Below, piece by piece: positions 26,440 to 34,001 of a DNA stretch of 64,000 bases (positions are counted from its first letter, which is position 1; each line of letters opens with the position of its first letter). The notes below the pieces were generated by a model, which searched no databases, had not been told where the DNA came from, and worked only from the letters and a program-made list of their open reading frames with translations. The position numbers and the translations under genes were made by a program. The stretch comes from Paucibacter sp. KCTC 42545 (GTDB lineage Bacteria; Pseudomonadota; Gammaproteobacteria; Burkholderiales; Burkholderiaceae_C): NCBI RefSeq assembly GCF_001477625.1, contig NZ_CP013692.1:620001-684000 (forward strand), in the 5' to 3' direction.

Positions 26440-27282
26440 TTACTCAGCCTGGGTGTACGACACCTTCGGATAGAGCGTCGTTGCGGTTTGCCACTCATCG
26501 ATTTCTTCGATGGGTAAGTAAAAGCTGGAGGCCAGCAAATGGGCGTAGCGGGTCTTGCTCAGCTTGCCATCCCCTGAGACAGTTTCGCAGCTCACCTCAC
26601 GGTAGTCGCCCACGAGTGCGGCCCCCAGTTGCGACGCGGGTTGCAAGTCCACAGCGGCGCGGCACTTGGACTCTTGCACGCGCTTGATCTGATTCGTGCG
26701 GCCGAACAGCCCCGATGTTTTGATCGTTACCTCTTCCTCGGTCTTGAAAGTGAACTCCAGCCCGCTCGTCGGCATGCAGAGCGAGGGCGCATTGGTTTCA
26801 AGTGCCACGATGCGGCGCCGGCTAGCGAAGTCCACGCTCGACTTGATGCCAAAGGGCAAGATGACCTTGCCAATCGGTATGGCGCTGGTCAAAGACGTGT
26901 CCGTCGTGGACTGCGAGTCGCTCAAGAGGCCAATCAGCCCGCACAGCGACAGACCGGTGCCTCGGCCCATGCCCTTGCCGCCATCCATGACCACCGAGGA
27001 TTGCGAACCCGTCAGGCCATTCTCCAGACGGCTCATCACGAACTCGATCTTGACGCCGACCTTTCTGCCAAAGTTCCCTTTGTGATCGATCACCTGTTGA
27101 GCCGACAGTGAGGCGAGCGGGCTGGGCGGGCGCTGCGCAGGCACATGGGCTCGCAAGCGTTCCTGCACCGCCTCGGAAAGGACAAAGTCCACCGCAGTTT
27201 CGCCAGATTGCGCCAATGCGCTGCCTGTGCAGCAGAGAAAGGCCAGTACTGCGCTGGCGGCAAGGTGGGAGGGCAAGGGCAT
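26440..27282 (-). CDS. Unrecognised secreted protein
   Basis: A 280-residue protein with a signal peptide (about residues 1-24, ending GSALA). I do not recognise the family. The mature part begins with a helical segment (FVLSEAVQERLRAH), then mostly beta-like sequence with GKVILPFGIKSSVDFASRRR and two or three Cys that may pair. GGAG lies 6 bases before ATG 27282, so the start is good. It lies between the IS21 element and the defence pair, on their strand. Confidence 0.65.
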   Translation of the reverse strand: MPLPSHLAASAVLAFLCCTGSALAQSGETAVDFVLSEAVQERLRAHVPAQRPPSPLASLSAQQVIDHKGNFGRKVGVKIEFVMSRLENGLTGSQSSVVMDGGKGMGRGTGLSLCGLIGLLSDSQSTTDTSLTSAIPIGKVILPFGIKSSVDFASRRRIVALETNAPSLCMPTSGLEFTFKTEEEVTIKTSGLFGRTNQIKRVQESKCRAAVDLQPASQLGAALVGDYREVSCETVSGDGKLSKTRYAHLLASSFYLPIEEIDEWQTATTLYPKVSYTQAE

Positions 27283-27412
27283 CAGATCTCCGGGCTGGAA
27301 TTGAAAATGATCACACGGGACGCAACACCTAACGCAGTGTTAGCGAACGCCCATTTGGCCTTACCGGGGAATTACGAAGTATGAGCGTCCGCGGCGAAGG
27401 CCGTGACTCTTG

Positions 27413-29146
27413 CTATTGAATGTTCTGTTTGCGCCAGTTATCAACGGCAATTGACAGGCGCTTGTCCTTGACTGGTTTCTGCCATTCATCCCAGAAATTG
27501 ACAGTTCCGCTATTCGGCTTGTTTTTTGGTTCGTCGATCCTAATTCTGCTTGGCAGCAAGCTCGCATCACCAACAACCAAGGCCTCTCCTGTATCTAGGG
27601 TCGGCAGGATATCGCTGAATCCACCTAGGCTATCGGGAAGAAGCCTCTTGATAACGCCCTGATCCTCTGCGTTGGTCAGCCGCATAGAAACAAAGTTACT
27701 GCATTGACTGAGCATTGTCTTATTCACCTCGGACGGACGCTGGCTTATCACGACAAGGCTGACGCCGTACTTGCGGCCTTCCTTGGCAATGCGCTCAAAA
27801 ATATCTAAGGAGATATCGTCGGCTGACTCTGCCATGTTTCGCTGAGGCATATAAAGATGCGCTTCGTCACACAAAAGTGCTATCGGGTGGCGTAGCTCGG
27901 AAGGTGTCCACTGTTGGATGGAAAACGTAACCCGTGCAACAAGGGAAACGATCAGCGGAAGAACGTCTGATGGTACTTCGGAGAAATTGATGATCTTGAT
28001 ACCGGCTTTGCCGTTTTCTCCTGAACTGCCGAGCACGGCGGTGGTGAACTTTTCAAGCCAGGAGAAATCTAGAACGTCTCCGCCGCCATTGAACATAAAA
28101 CCCAAACGTCGATCCGAGATTTTGTTCTCAAGGCGAGAAATCATTCGGGCGAGCTTTCCAAAAAAATCACCCTGCTTTTCCTTACCAGCAGAAGCCCCCG
28201 GAACCATTTCCACGTTGATATCATTGAGCCTGCCCATCAGAACATCCAGATCAAATGGAACCGGGCTATCTACGGTGAAGTGCTTGAGAATTTCCTTTTG
28301 GTCGCCATCCTCTAGGTACTTTCTTTTGGCCTGGTTGATCTCGCGGGACATGATCATGGCTTGGTTGGGCGCATTCTGATCACTCCGCTCAACAAACATC
28401 GATACGAGCGCGTCATACGAAAGCAGCCAATATGGCAGGTAAAGCACACCATCTTGAATAGTACGGTTTGCCTCCACGTCTGCGGGTCCGGCCACCTTGA
28501 AGTGCTGAATACCATCACCCACCAATGGCGAGTATTCACCATGAAGATCAAAAACAATGGCGTTGGCCGTAGAGAGTCCTGCCATCTGCTCAATAATCTT
28601 GGCTGTCGTCCAGGACTTACCCGACCCGGTGCTGCCGCCGATGAAGGCGTGGCGTTGGAAAAACTTGTTACCGTTGAGATAGGCAACCGCGTGTTCGTCC
28701 AGTGTGTATTTTCCCAGAGTCAGGGCATTGCCATCTGCTGAAACACTAGAGAGCGTACGCATAAAGGCGGTTAGATTTTCGCCCTCTAGAGAAAAGCAAT
28801 TTGCGTCAATTTCTGAGACGCTTTCAAGAGTGCGGCGAAAAACTTTTTCTCTGTCTCCATCACGATCCAGCATGGTGCCAATCAAGGCGATTTTGCACAG
28901 ATTCAATTCTGAGGTCTGCTCGCTGATACCGTCGTTGGCAATGTCTTCGACACCCCGCTTTCGGGTCACCTGGGTAATGAGCCCTATGAGATGCTGCCCA
29001 GGCCTGCTGCTCTGGAGTACGGCCAAATGGTTGACTTGCAACCTTTTAAGTTGGTCGATATTTTCTACGTCCACAATAACGTTTGTCGTATCGACGGAGG
29101 CTACCTTCCCAAGCGCGTCCTCATCCTTGAAATTAAATATCGGCAT
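27413..29146 (-). CDS. HerA-family ATPase of a SIR2-HerA defence system
   Basis: A 577-residue hexameric DNA-pumping-type ATPase of the HerA/FtsK superfamily. An N-terminal beta-barrel (HAS-barrel, about residues 10-70) precedes Walker A GGSTGSGKSWT (170-180, Lys177), then VFDLHGEYSPL near 200, Walker B in ALLCDEAHLYMP, and VVISQRPSEVN. These are all classical HerA features. AGGAAG precedes the ATG. It follows the SIR2 gene by 9 bases, so they form one operon. In published SIR2-HerA (also called Nezha) systems the two proteins assemble and act against phage. The gene is clearly AT-richer than its neighbours, suggesting transfer. Confidence 0.93.
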   Translation of the reverse strand: MPIFNFKDEDALGKVASVDTTNVIVDVENIDQLKRLQVNHLAVLQSSRPGQHLIGLITQVTRKRGVEDIANDGISEQTSELNLCKIALIGTMLDRDGDREKVFRRTLESVSEIDANCFSLEGENLTAFMRTLSSVSADGNALTLGKYTLDEHAVAYLNGNKFFQRHAFIGGSTGSGKSWTTAKIIEQMAGLSTANAIVFDLHGEYSPLVGDGIQHFKVAGPADVEANRTIQDGVLYLPYWLLSYDALVSMFVERSDQNAPNQAMIMSREINQAKRKYLEDGDQKEILKHFTVDSPVPFDLDVLMGRLNDINVEMVPGASAGKEKQGDFFGKLARMISRLENKISDRRLGFMFNGGGDVLDFSWLEKFTTAVLGSSGENGKAGIKIINFSEVPSDVLPLIVSLVARVTFSIQQWTPSELRHPIALLCDEAHLYMPQRNMAESADDISLDIFERIAKEGRKYGVSLVVISQRPSEVNKTMLSQCSNFVSMRLTNAEDQGVIKRLLPDSLGGFSDILPTLDTGEALVVGDASLLPSRIRIDEPKNKPNSGTVNFWDEWQKPVKDKRLSIAVDNWRKQNIQ

Positions 29147-29155
29147 TTCTTCTTC

Positions 29156-30169
29156 CTATATGATGAGTGACAGATAACCGTCAAGGCTCCATAAGTTTCT
29201 CTCAACAGTTACCGGAGTCTTATCCAAAGATGAGTAGACAATCGACTGGTCGTCTGTTGCTCCCCGCTCTATTGCTAGGTAATTTCGTGCTCTGCCGTCA
29301 GTAATTAGCCTCCTGGCAGCATCTGAAAGACCATATGTGATAATCGTGATCGGGGTATTCTGGCGCTGACATCTGGCCATGAGTTTTGGCTGAATGTGCT
29401 CATCATTGAAGCCGTAGCCAATGCACAGGTAGGAGTTCGCTGCAGTAATGGCTAGGTCAGCATTGTTGATGATTGAGCGATATGGCTCTAAGTGCGTTGT
29501 TTGATATTTTTGTGTGCCTGGGGTTACGATTTCTGGCTTGTAGTTGATAGGGATGCCTTGAATATTTGAAATCGCCACAATGTCTTCGAGTGGCGATTTG
29601 AACCAATCTAGCGAACCGTGTACCTTCCAGATGTTTACCCTGCGGGTGGAATTTATCTCATTCGGTGCAGCTAGTTGCCGAAAAAAACCGTGCGTGAAGC
29701 CCGAATAATGGTGAATTCGCTCTTGGTCGCAGGCATATTCGGCCAGTCTGTCGTAGTTCGTAGTGATGATGTTTAATTTAGTAAGGCTGCTCTTGAACAT
29801 GTGGCGTAGCAGTCGACTAAGCGGAAACATCCCCTGGTTCTGTAGACATTCTTTGAATATTTTAATGTCTTCAGCGTTGATGAGCTCCCAGGTTGCTTTG
29901 ATAATTCTGGAAGTCAGTTCATCTGTTACAGCCACCTGATGCAGCGCTGATTCCAGATCAACGCCGGCATCTAAGACCTCACAGAATTTCCTCCAGGCTT
30001 CTACCTCGCCTTCGGATAATTCTGACGTGTCCGTATTTAGAACTAAGTGTCTTGCAAGCCCCCACATGCCAGACATGCCATGGGCAGCAGATGCACCGCT
30101 GCCCAGGATGATAAGTGGGGCCTTACTGTAATAGTCCTGTGCTTGTTTTTGGTAATTCACATCTGACAT
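29156..30169 (-). CDS. SIR2-domain NADase-like effector of a SIR2-HerA defence system
   Basis: A 337-residue SIR2-like protein. Visible NAD-site motifs are ILGSGASAAHG (GSGAS at 23-27), TTNYD (Asn138, Asp140), the catalytic-type His184 in WKVHGSLDW, and GYGFND (251-256). This is the defence-type SIR2, which degrades NAD+ on phage infection, rather than the protein deacetylase: there is no zinc finger. No signal or membrane segment. It is the first gene of the pair with HerA. The ribosome site is weak. High AT content matches HerA. Confidence 0.93.
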   Translation of the reverse strand: MSDVNYQKQAQDYYSKAPLIILGSGASAAHGMSGMWGLARHLVLNTDTSELSEGEVEAWRKFCEVLDAGVDLESALHQVAVTDELTSRIIKATWELINAEDIKIFKECLQNQGMFPLSRLLRHMFKSSLTKLNIITTNYDRLAEYACDQERIHHYSGFTHGFFRQLAAPNEINSTRRVNIWKVHGSLDWFKSPLEDIVAISNIQGIPINYKPEIVTPGTQKYQTTHLEPYRSIINNADLAITAANSYLCIGYGFNDEHIQPKLMARCQRQNTPITIITYGLSDAARRLITDGRARNYLAIERGATDDQSIVYSSLDKTPVTVERNLWSLDGYLSLII

Positions 30170-30191
30170 ATTGTTTTTGCCATAACTTATT

Positions 30192-30220
30192 GCATCCTTC
30201 TTATTTCATTTAGAGGATGC
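30192..30220. promoter_or_regulatory. Inverted repeat before the SIR2 gene
   Basis: GCATCCT and AGGATGC are separated by 15 AT-rich bases, ending 23 bases upstream of the SIR2 start. The position is consistent with an operator overlapping the promoter or 5' leader. Confidence 0.4.
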
Positions 30221-30387
30221 AGATAATTTTTGCTAGATCTAACGTGTTCTGTGGCGACAGTCATTGCTTCTTAAGTCGGAATGCTGCCGTTTAAGTCCGT
30301 GCTGTCGGGCAAGTAAGAGATTGTTGGAAAATTGGAGAAGCAATTTTTTGCGCAACTCAATTGGCATTGAATTTCCAGCAAAAGTGG

Positions 30388-30410
30388 CACATGCATTGAA
30401 AATGCATGTG
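30388..30410. repeat. Perfect 10-bp-arm hairpin
   Basis: CACATGCATT, loop GAA, AATGCATGTG, in the AT-rich non-coding region about 220 bases upstream of the SIR2 gene. The arms are perfect and there is no T-run. Confidence 0.6.
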
Positions 30411-30649
30411 AGCCGCAACTGGCAGCATGTTGCCAGTACCGCTGCAATAAAACGTTATGGCGCGCGCGTACTTTTCTCGGTGCTTTCCCTAGGTGGGACA
30501 GGTGCCGTGTCGTTGAGTGGGGCTGTCGCCTGGACGGGCTGCCCTAGCGGTTGAAGGTCTAGCGTGCCGGAGTTGGTCTTCAATCCACTTCAATCCGGCC
30601 CGGCAACTGCCATCCCGCATCAGCCACCCGAGCCCGCCAGGCCACTCAA

Positions 30650-31498
30650 TCACTCCCTCGTCTGCATCCTCAACCGCCTCGCCGCATCCTCATCCCGCGC
30701 GTCGTCAATCTCGCGCATCACGCCACGCAGATCCACGGGTTTGGCATTGCGCTCAAAGCGGCCGGTCAGGGGGGATTCGACGGTCAAGGCGCCGCGCTGG
30801 TACAGCGCCCAGATCTCGTTGCCGTAGTCGCTTTGCAGCAGGTCGGGGGCGAACTGGCCGAAGAAGTTGCGCAGGTTTTCTACGTCGCGCAGCAGCATGC
30901 GTTGGGCGTGGTTGTTGCCGGCGGCGTCCACGGCTTGGGGCAGGTCGATGATGACCGGGCCGTCTGCGGCCAGCAGGATGTTGAATTCAGATAAGTCGCC
31001 GTGCACCACGCCCGCGCACAGCATGCGCACCACTTCTCGGATCAGGCTGGCGTGGTGTTGGTGTGCCTGCTCGGGCGTGAACTGGCTGTCGTTCAAGCGC
31101 GGGGCGGCGGCGCCGTCGGCGTCGCACACCAGTTCCATCAGCAGCACGCCTTCAAAGAAGAGGTGGGGCTTGGGCACGCGCACGCCGGCGGTGGCCAGGC
31201 GGTAGAGCGCATCGACCTCGGCGTTTTGCCAGGCTTCTTCTTGCTTTTCGCGGCCGAACTTGCTGCCCTTGGCCATGGCGCGGGCTTCACGGCTGTTTTT
31301 GACCTTGCGGTTCTCGGTGTAGTCCACCGCTTGGCGGAAGCTGCGATGGGTGGCTTCCTTGTAAACCTTGGCGCAGCGGGTTTCATCGCCGCAGCGCACC
31401 ACGAACACCTGCGCTTCCTTGCCGCTCATCAGTTGGCGTTGCACGCTGTCGATCAAACCCTCTTCCAGGAGGGACTGCAGTCTTTTGGGTGTCTTCAT
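30650..31498 (-). CDS. RIO1-like protein kinase, PA4780 family
   Basis: A 282-residue RIO-type atypical kinase of the bacterial PA4780 group. The N-terminus (LQSLLEEGLIDSV) and GKEAQVFVV loop are family hallmarks. Lys44 in CAKVYKEA, the catalytic loop HGDLSEFN (Asp168, Asn173) and metal-binding Asp185 in IIDLPQAV are all present, so it should be active. Its bacterial target is unknown. Codon use is that of the host chromosome, so it marks the return to core DNA after the defence island. Confidence 0.9.
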   Translation of the reverse strand: MKTPKRLQSLLEEGLIDSVQRQLMSGKEAQVFVVRCGDETRCAKVYKEATHRSFRQAVDYTENRKVKNSREARAMAKGSKFGREKQEEAWQNAEVDALYRLATAGVRVPKPHLFFEGVLLMELVCDADGAAAPRLNDSQFTPEQAHQHHASLIREVVRMLCAGVVHGDLSEFNILLAADGPVIIDLPQAVDAAGNNHAQRMLLRDVENLRNFFGQFAPDLLQSDYGNEIWALYQRGALTVESPLTGRFERNAKPVDLRGVMREIDDARDEDAARRLRMQTRE

Positions 31499-31677
31499 TG
31501 GCGCATTGTCCCTGCAGGCTCCATCAGGGTTTGTCTGGGCATGGTTTGTACCGAAGCAGCAAGCCCAGTGTCAGCTAGCTGAAAGCCGCGGGCTCATACT
31601 TTGCCTAGCATCCGCCGCCCCGGTTGTTGCGGGCCGTTTGCGAAGCGCTATAGATCAACACGGAAGAGACAAGCACC

Positions 31678-32913
31678 ATGAGCAAACACATCACTCAGAC
31701 ATTGACCGCTGTGGCCTTGGCGGCCTTCAGTTTCTCAGCCCTGGCTGCGGAGCCGATCAAGATCGGTGTGTCCGGCCCGTTCACCGGCGGCTCTTCGTCG
31801 ATGGGCGTGAGCATGCGCGACGGCGTGCGCCTGGCCGCCGATGAAATCAACAAGGCCGGCGGCGTGCTGGGCCGCCAGCTGCTGCTGGTGGAGCGCGACG
31901 ACGAGGCCAAGAACGAACGCGGCGTGCAGATCGCGCAAGAGCTGATCAACAAAGAGAAGGTCGCCGCCACGGTGGGTTACATCAACACCGGCGTGGCCCT
32001 GGCCTCGCAGCGCTTCTACCAAGAAGCCAAGATCCCGGTGATGAACAATGTGGCCACCGGCTCCTTGATCACCCAGCAGTTTGCCAACCAGCCGGACAAC
32101 TACATCTTCCGCAATGCCGCGCATGACAGCATTCAGGCGCCGATGATTGTGGAAGAGGCGATTGGCCGCCGCGGCTACAAGAAAGTGGCCATCCTGGCGG
32201 ACTCCACCAACTACGGCCAGCTTGGCCGCGCTGACTTGGAAAAGGCGCTGGACCTGAAGGGCGTGAAGCCAGTGGCGGTGGAGAAGTTCAACATCAAGGA
32301 TGTGGACATGACCGCCCAGCTGCTCAAGGCCAAGGAAGCGGGTGCGGAAGCCATCCTGACGTACGCCATTGGCCCTGAGCTGGCGCAGATTGCCAACGGC
32401 ATGACCAAGCTGGGCTGGAAGGTGCCGATGATCGGCAGCTGGACCTTGTCGATGGCCAACTTCATCGACAACGCCGGCCCCGGCGGAGAAGGCGCGCGCA
32501 TGCCGCAAACCTTCATCCAGGAGCCCACAACGCCCAAGCGCCAGAGCTTCATCATCAACTACCTGAAGACCTTCAACCCCAAGAACGCGCGCATCGACTC
32601 GCCGGTCTCGGCCGCGCAGGGTTACGACTCCATCTACCTGCTGGCCGCAGCCATCAAGCAGGCCGGCGGCACCGAAGGCCCCAAGGTCAAGGCCGCGCTG
32701 GAAGACTTGAAGGCGCCGGTGGAAGGTGTGGTCACCACCTACAACAAGCCCTTCACCAAGACGGACCATGAAGCCATTACCGCCAACATCCCGGTGTTCG
32801 GCGAGGTCAAGGGCCAGCGCGTGGTTTACGCCTACGAGGCTGACTTCAAGAAGGCCTCCGAAGTGCGCGTCAAAGACGTCAACGCCAAGGGCGCTTTGAG
32901 CCAGAAGAAGTGA
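31678..32913 (+). CDS. Branched-chain amino acid ABC transporter, substrate-binding protein
   Basis: A 411-residue periplasmic binding protein of the LivJ/LivK (type I) family. Signal peptide about residues 1-23 (LAALA region). The mature N-terminus EPIKIGVSGPFTGG is typical. Conserved GVLGRQLLLVERDDEA and FRNAAHD segments follow. The ligand may be leucine/isoleucine/valine or a related amide or aromatic compound; sequence alone cannot decide. It is the first gene of the operon with permease, fused permease-ATPase and ATPase, so it sets specificity. Confidence 0.93.
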   Translation: MSKHITQTLTAVALAAFSFSALAAEPIKIGVSGPFTGGSSSMGVSMRDGVRLAADEINKAGGVLGRQLLLVERDDEAKNERGVQIAQELINKEKVAATVGYINTGVALASQRFYQEAKIPVMNNVATGSLITQQFANQPDNYIFRNAAHDSIQAPMIVEEAIGRRGYKKVAILADSTNYGQLGRADLEKALDLKGVKPVAVEKFNIKDVDMTAQLLKAKEAGAEAILTYAIGPELAQIANGMTKLGWKVPMIGSWTLSMANFIDNAGPGGEGARMPQTFIQEPTTPKRQSFIINYLKTFNPKNARIDSPVSAAQGYDSIYLLAAAIKQAGGTEGPKVKAALEDLKAPVEGVVTTYNKPFTKTDHEAITANIPVFGEVKGQRVVYAYEADFKKASEVRVKDVNAKGALSQKK

Positions 32914-32924
32914 TGAGTCAGCCC

Positions 32925-32966
32925 GCTCGCGCTGACGCAAGCGCGGTGCTGAGTCAGCAAGCGAGC
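32925..32966 (+). terminator. Hairpin between the binding-protein and permease genes (attenuator-like)
   Basis: GCTCGC-CTGAC pairs with GTCAG-GCGAGC just after the binding-protein stop. No long T-run follows. Such stems often stabilise or partly terminate transcripts so that the binding protein is made in excess. Confidence 0.5.
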
Positions 32967-33121
32967 AAGTAGGCAGTCAATCAGTTGAAGGCTAGCCGGT
33001 GTGCAGCGTGGGTTTCAGAAGCCCATCGCTGCCGCCGCTGGCTAAGTTTTCGGCTGTATCTGTTTGCTTGCTCAGCTTTGAATCTCTTTCAGATCCCTTT
33101 TCTTCAACGCAAGGCCACGCC

Positions 33122-33997
33122 ATGCAAATCTTGACCCAACTCGTGTTCAGCGGCATTGCCCTGGGCATGATTTACGCCGTCATCGCCTTCGGTTATCAGC
33201 TCACTTTCGCGACCTCTGACACCCTCAACTTCGGCCAGGGCGACGCCCTGATGCTGGGCGCGTTGGTGGGTTTGTCGCTGGTGGGTTGGGGCGTGAACTA
33301 CTGGATGATGATTCCGCTGGTTTGCCTGTTCGGCGCTTTGCAAGGCGCGGTGGTGGAACGCATCGGTGTGCGGCCCGCCATCAAGATGAAGTCGGAGTTT
33401 GGCTGGATCATGTCCACCATCGCGCTGGGCATCATCTTCAAGAACGTGGCCGAAAACGTCTGGGGCCGCGACGACTTGAAGTTCCCTTCGCCGCTGCCTG
33501 AGTCGCCTCTGCACTTCCTGGGCGCCAATGTGCTGCCGATGGAAATCTTGGTGGTGGTGGGCGCGCTCTTGATGATGTTGGCGGTGGAGTTGTTCAACCG
33601 CCGCAGCATCTACGGCAAGGCCGTGGTGGCCACCTTCAATGACCGCGATGCGGCCAAGCTGATGGGCATCAACACCGGCTTGGTGATCACTTTTTCCTAC
33701 GCCTTGTCGTCGATGACGGCGGCCTTTGCCGGCGTGTTGATTGCGCCGCTGACGCTGACCGGCGCCACCATGGGCGCGGTGCTGGGCCTGAAGGCGTTTG
33801 CGGTGGCCATCATCGGCGGCCTGACCAGCGGCATGGGCATCATCGTTGGCGGCGTGATTCTCGGCGTGGTGGAGACCACCACGGGCTTCTACCTGTCCAC
33901 CGGCTACAAGGATGTGCCGGGCTTGGTGCTGCTCTTGATCGTGCTGGCGGTGAAGCCGGCGGGTCTGTTCGGCAAGACAGCGATCAAAAAGGTCTGA
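33122..33997 (+). CDS. Branched-chain amino acid ABC transporter permease (LivH-like)
   Basis: A 291-residue inner-membrane permease with about eight hydrophobic helices. It starts MQILTQLVFSGIALGMIYAVIAFGYQ, typical of LivH, and holds the DAAKLMGINTGLVITFSYALSS coupling-helix region near residue 175. ATG 33122 is selected because it gives the family N-terminus; the 200-base gap before it is otherwise empty apart from the hairpin at 32925. It pairs with the LivM half of the next protein. Confidence 0.93.
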   Translation: MQILTQLVFSGIALGMIYAVIAFGYQLTFATSDTLNFGQGDALMLGALVGLSLVGWGVNYWMMIPLVCLFGALQGAVVERIGVRPAIKMKSEFGWIMSTIALGIIFKNVAENVWGRDDLKFPSPLPESPLHFLGANVLPMEILVVVGALLMMLAVELFNRRSIYGKAVVATFNDRDAAKLMGINTGLVITFSYALSSMTAAFAGVLIAPLTLTGATMGAVLGLKAFAVAIIGGLTSGMGIIVGGVILGVVETTTGFYLSTGYKDVPGLVLLLIVLAVKPAGLFGKTAIKKV

Positions 33998-34001
33998 CGC
34001 G

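Larger units (their letters stand above)
30170..30649. other. AT-rich non-coding region upstream of the SIR2-HerA operon
   Basis: About 480 bases with no convincing gene. It should carry the SIR2-HerA promoter. It includes two inverted repeats (listed separately). A frame at 30264-30554 on the plus strand is not protein-like. GC content rises again toward 30500, marking the island edge. Confidence 0.6.

Noticed and set aside
30264..30554. Possible 96-residue plus-strand gene in the AT-rich region upstream of SIR2
   Set aside because: No ribosome site, Cys/Arg-rich implausible N-terminus, and the frame runs through the perfect hairpin at 30388.
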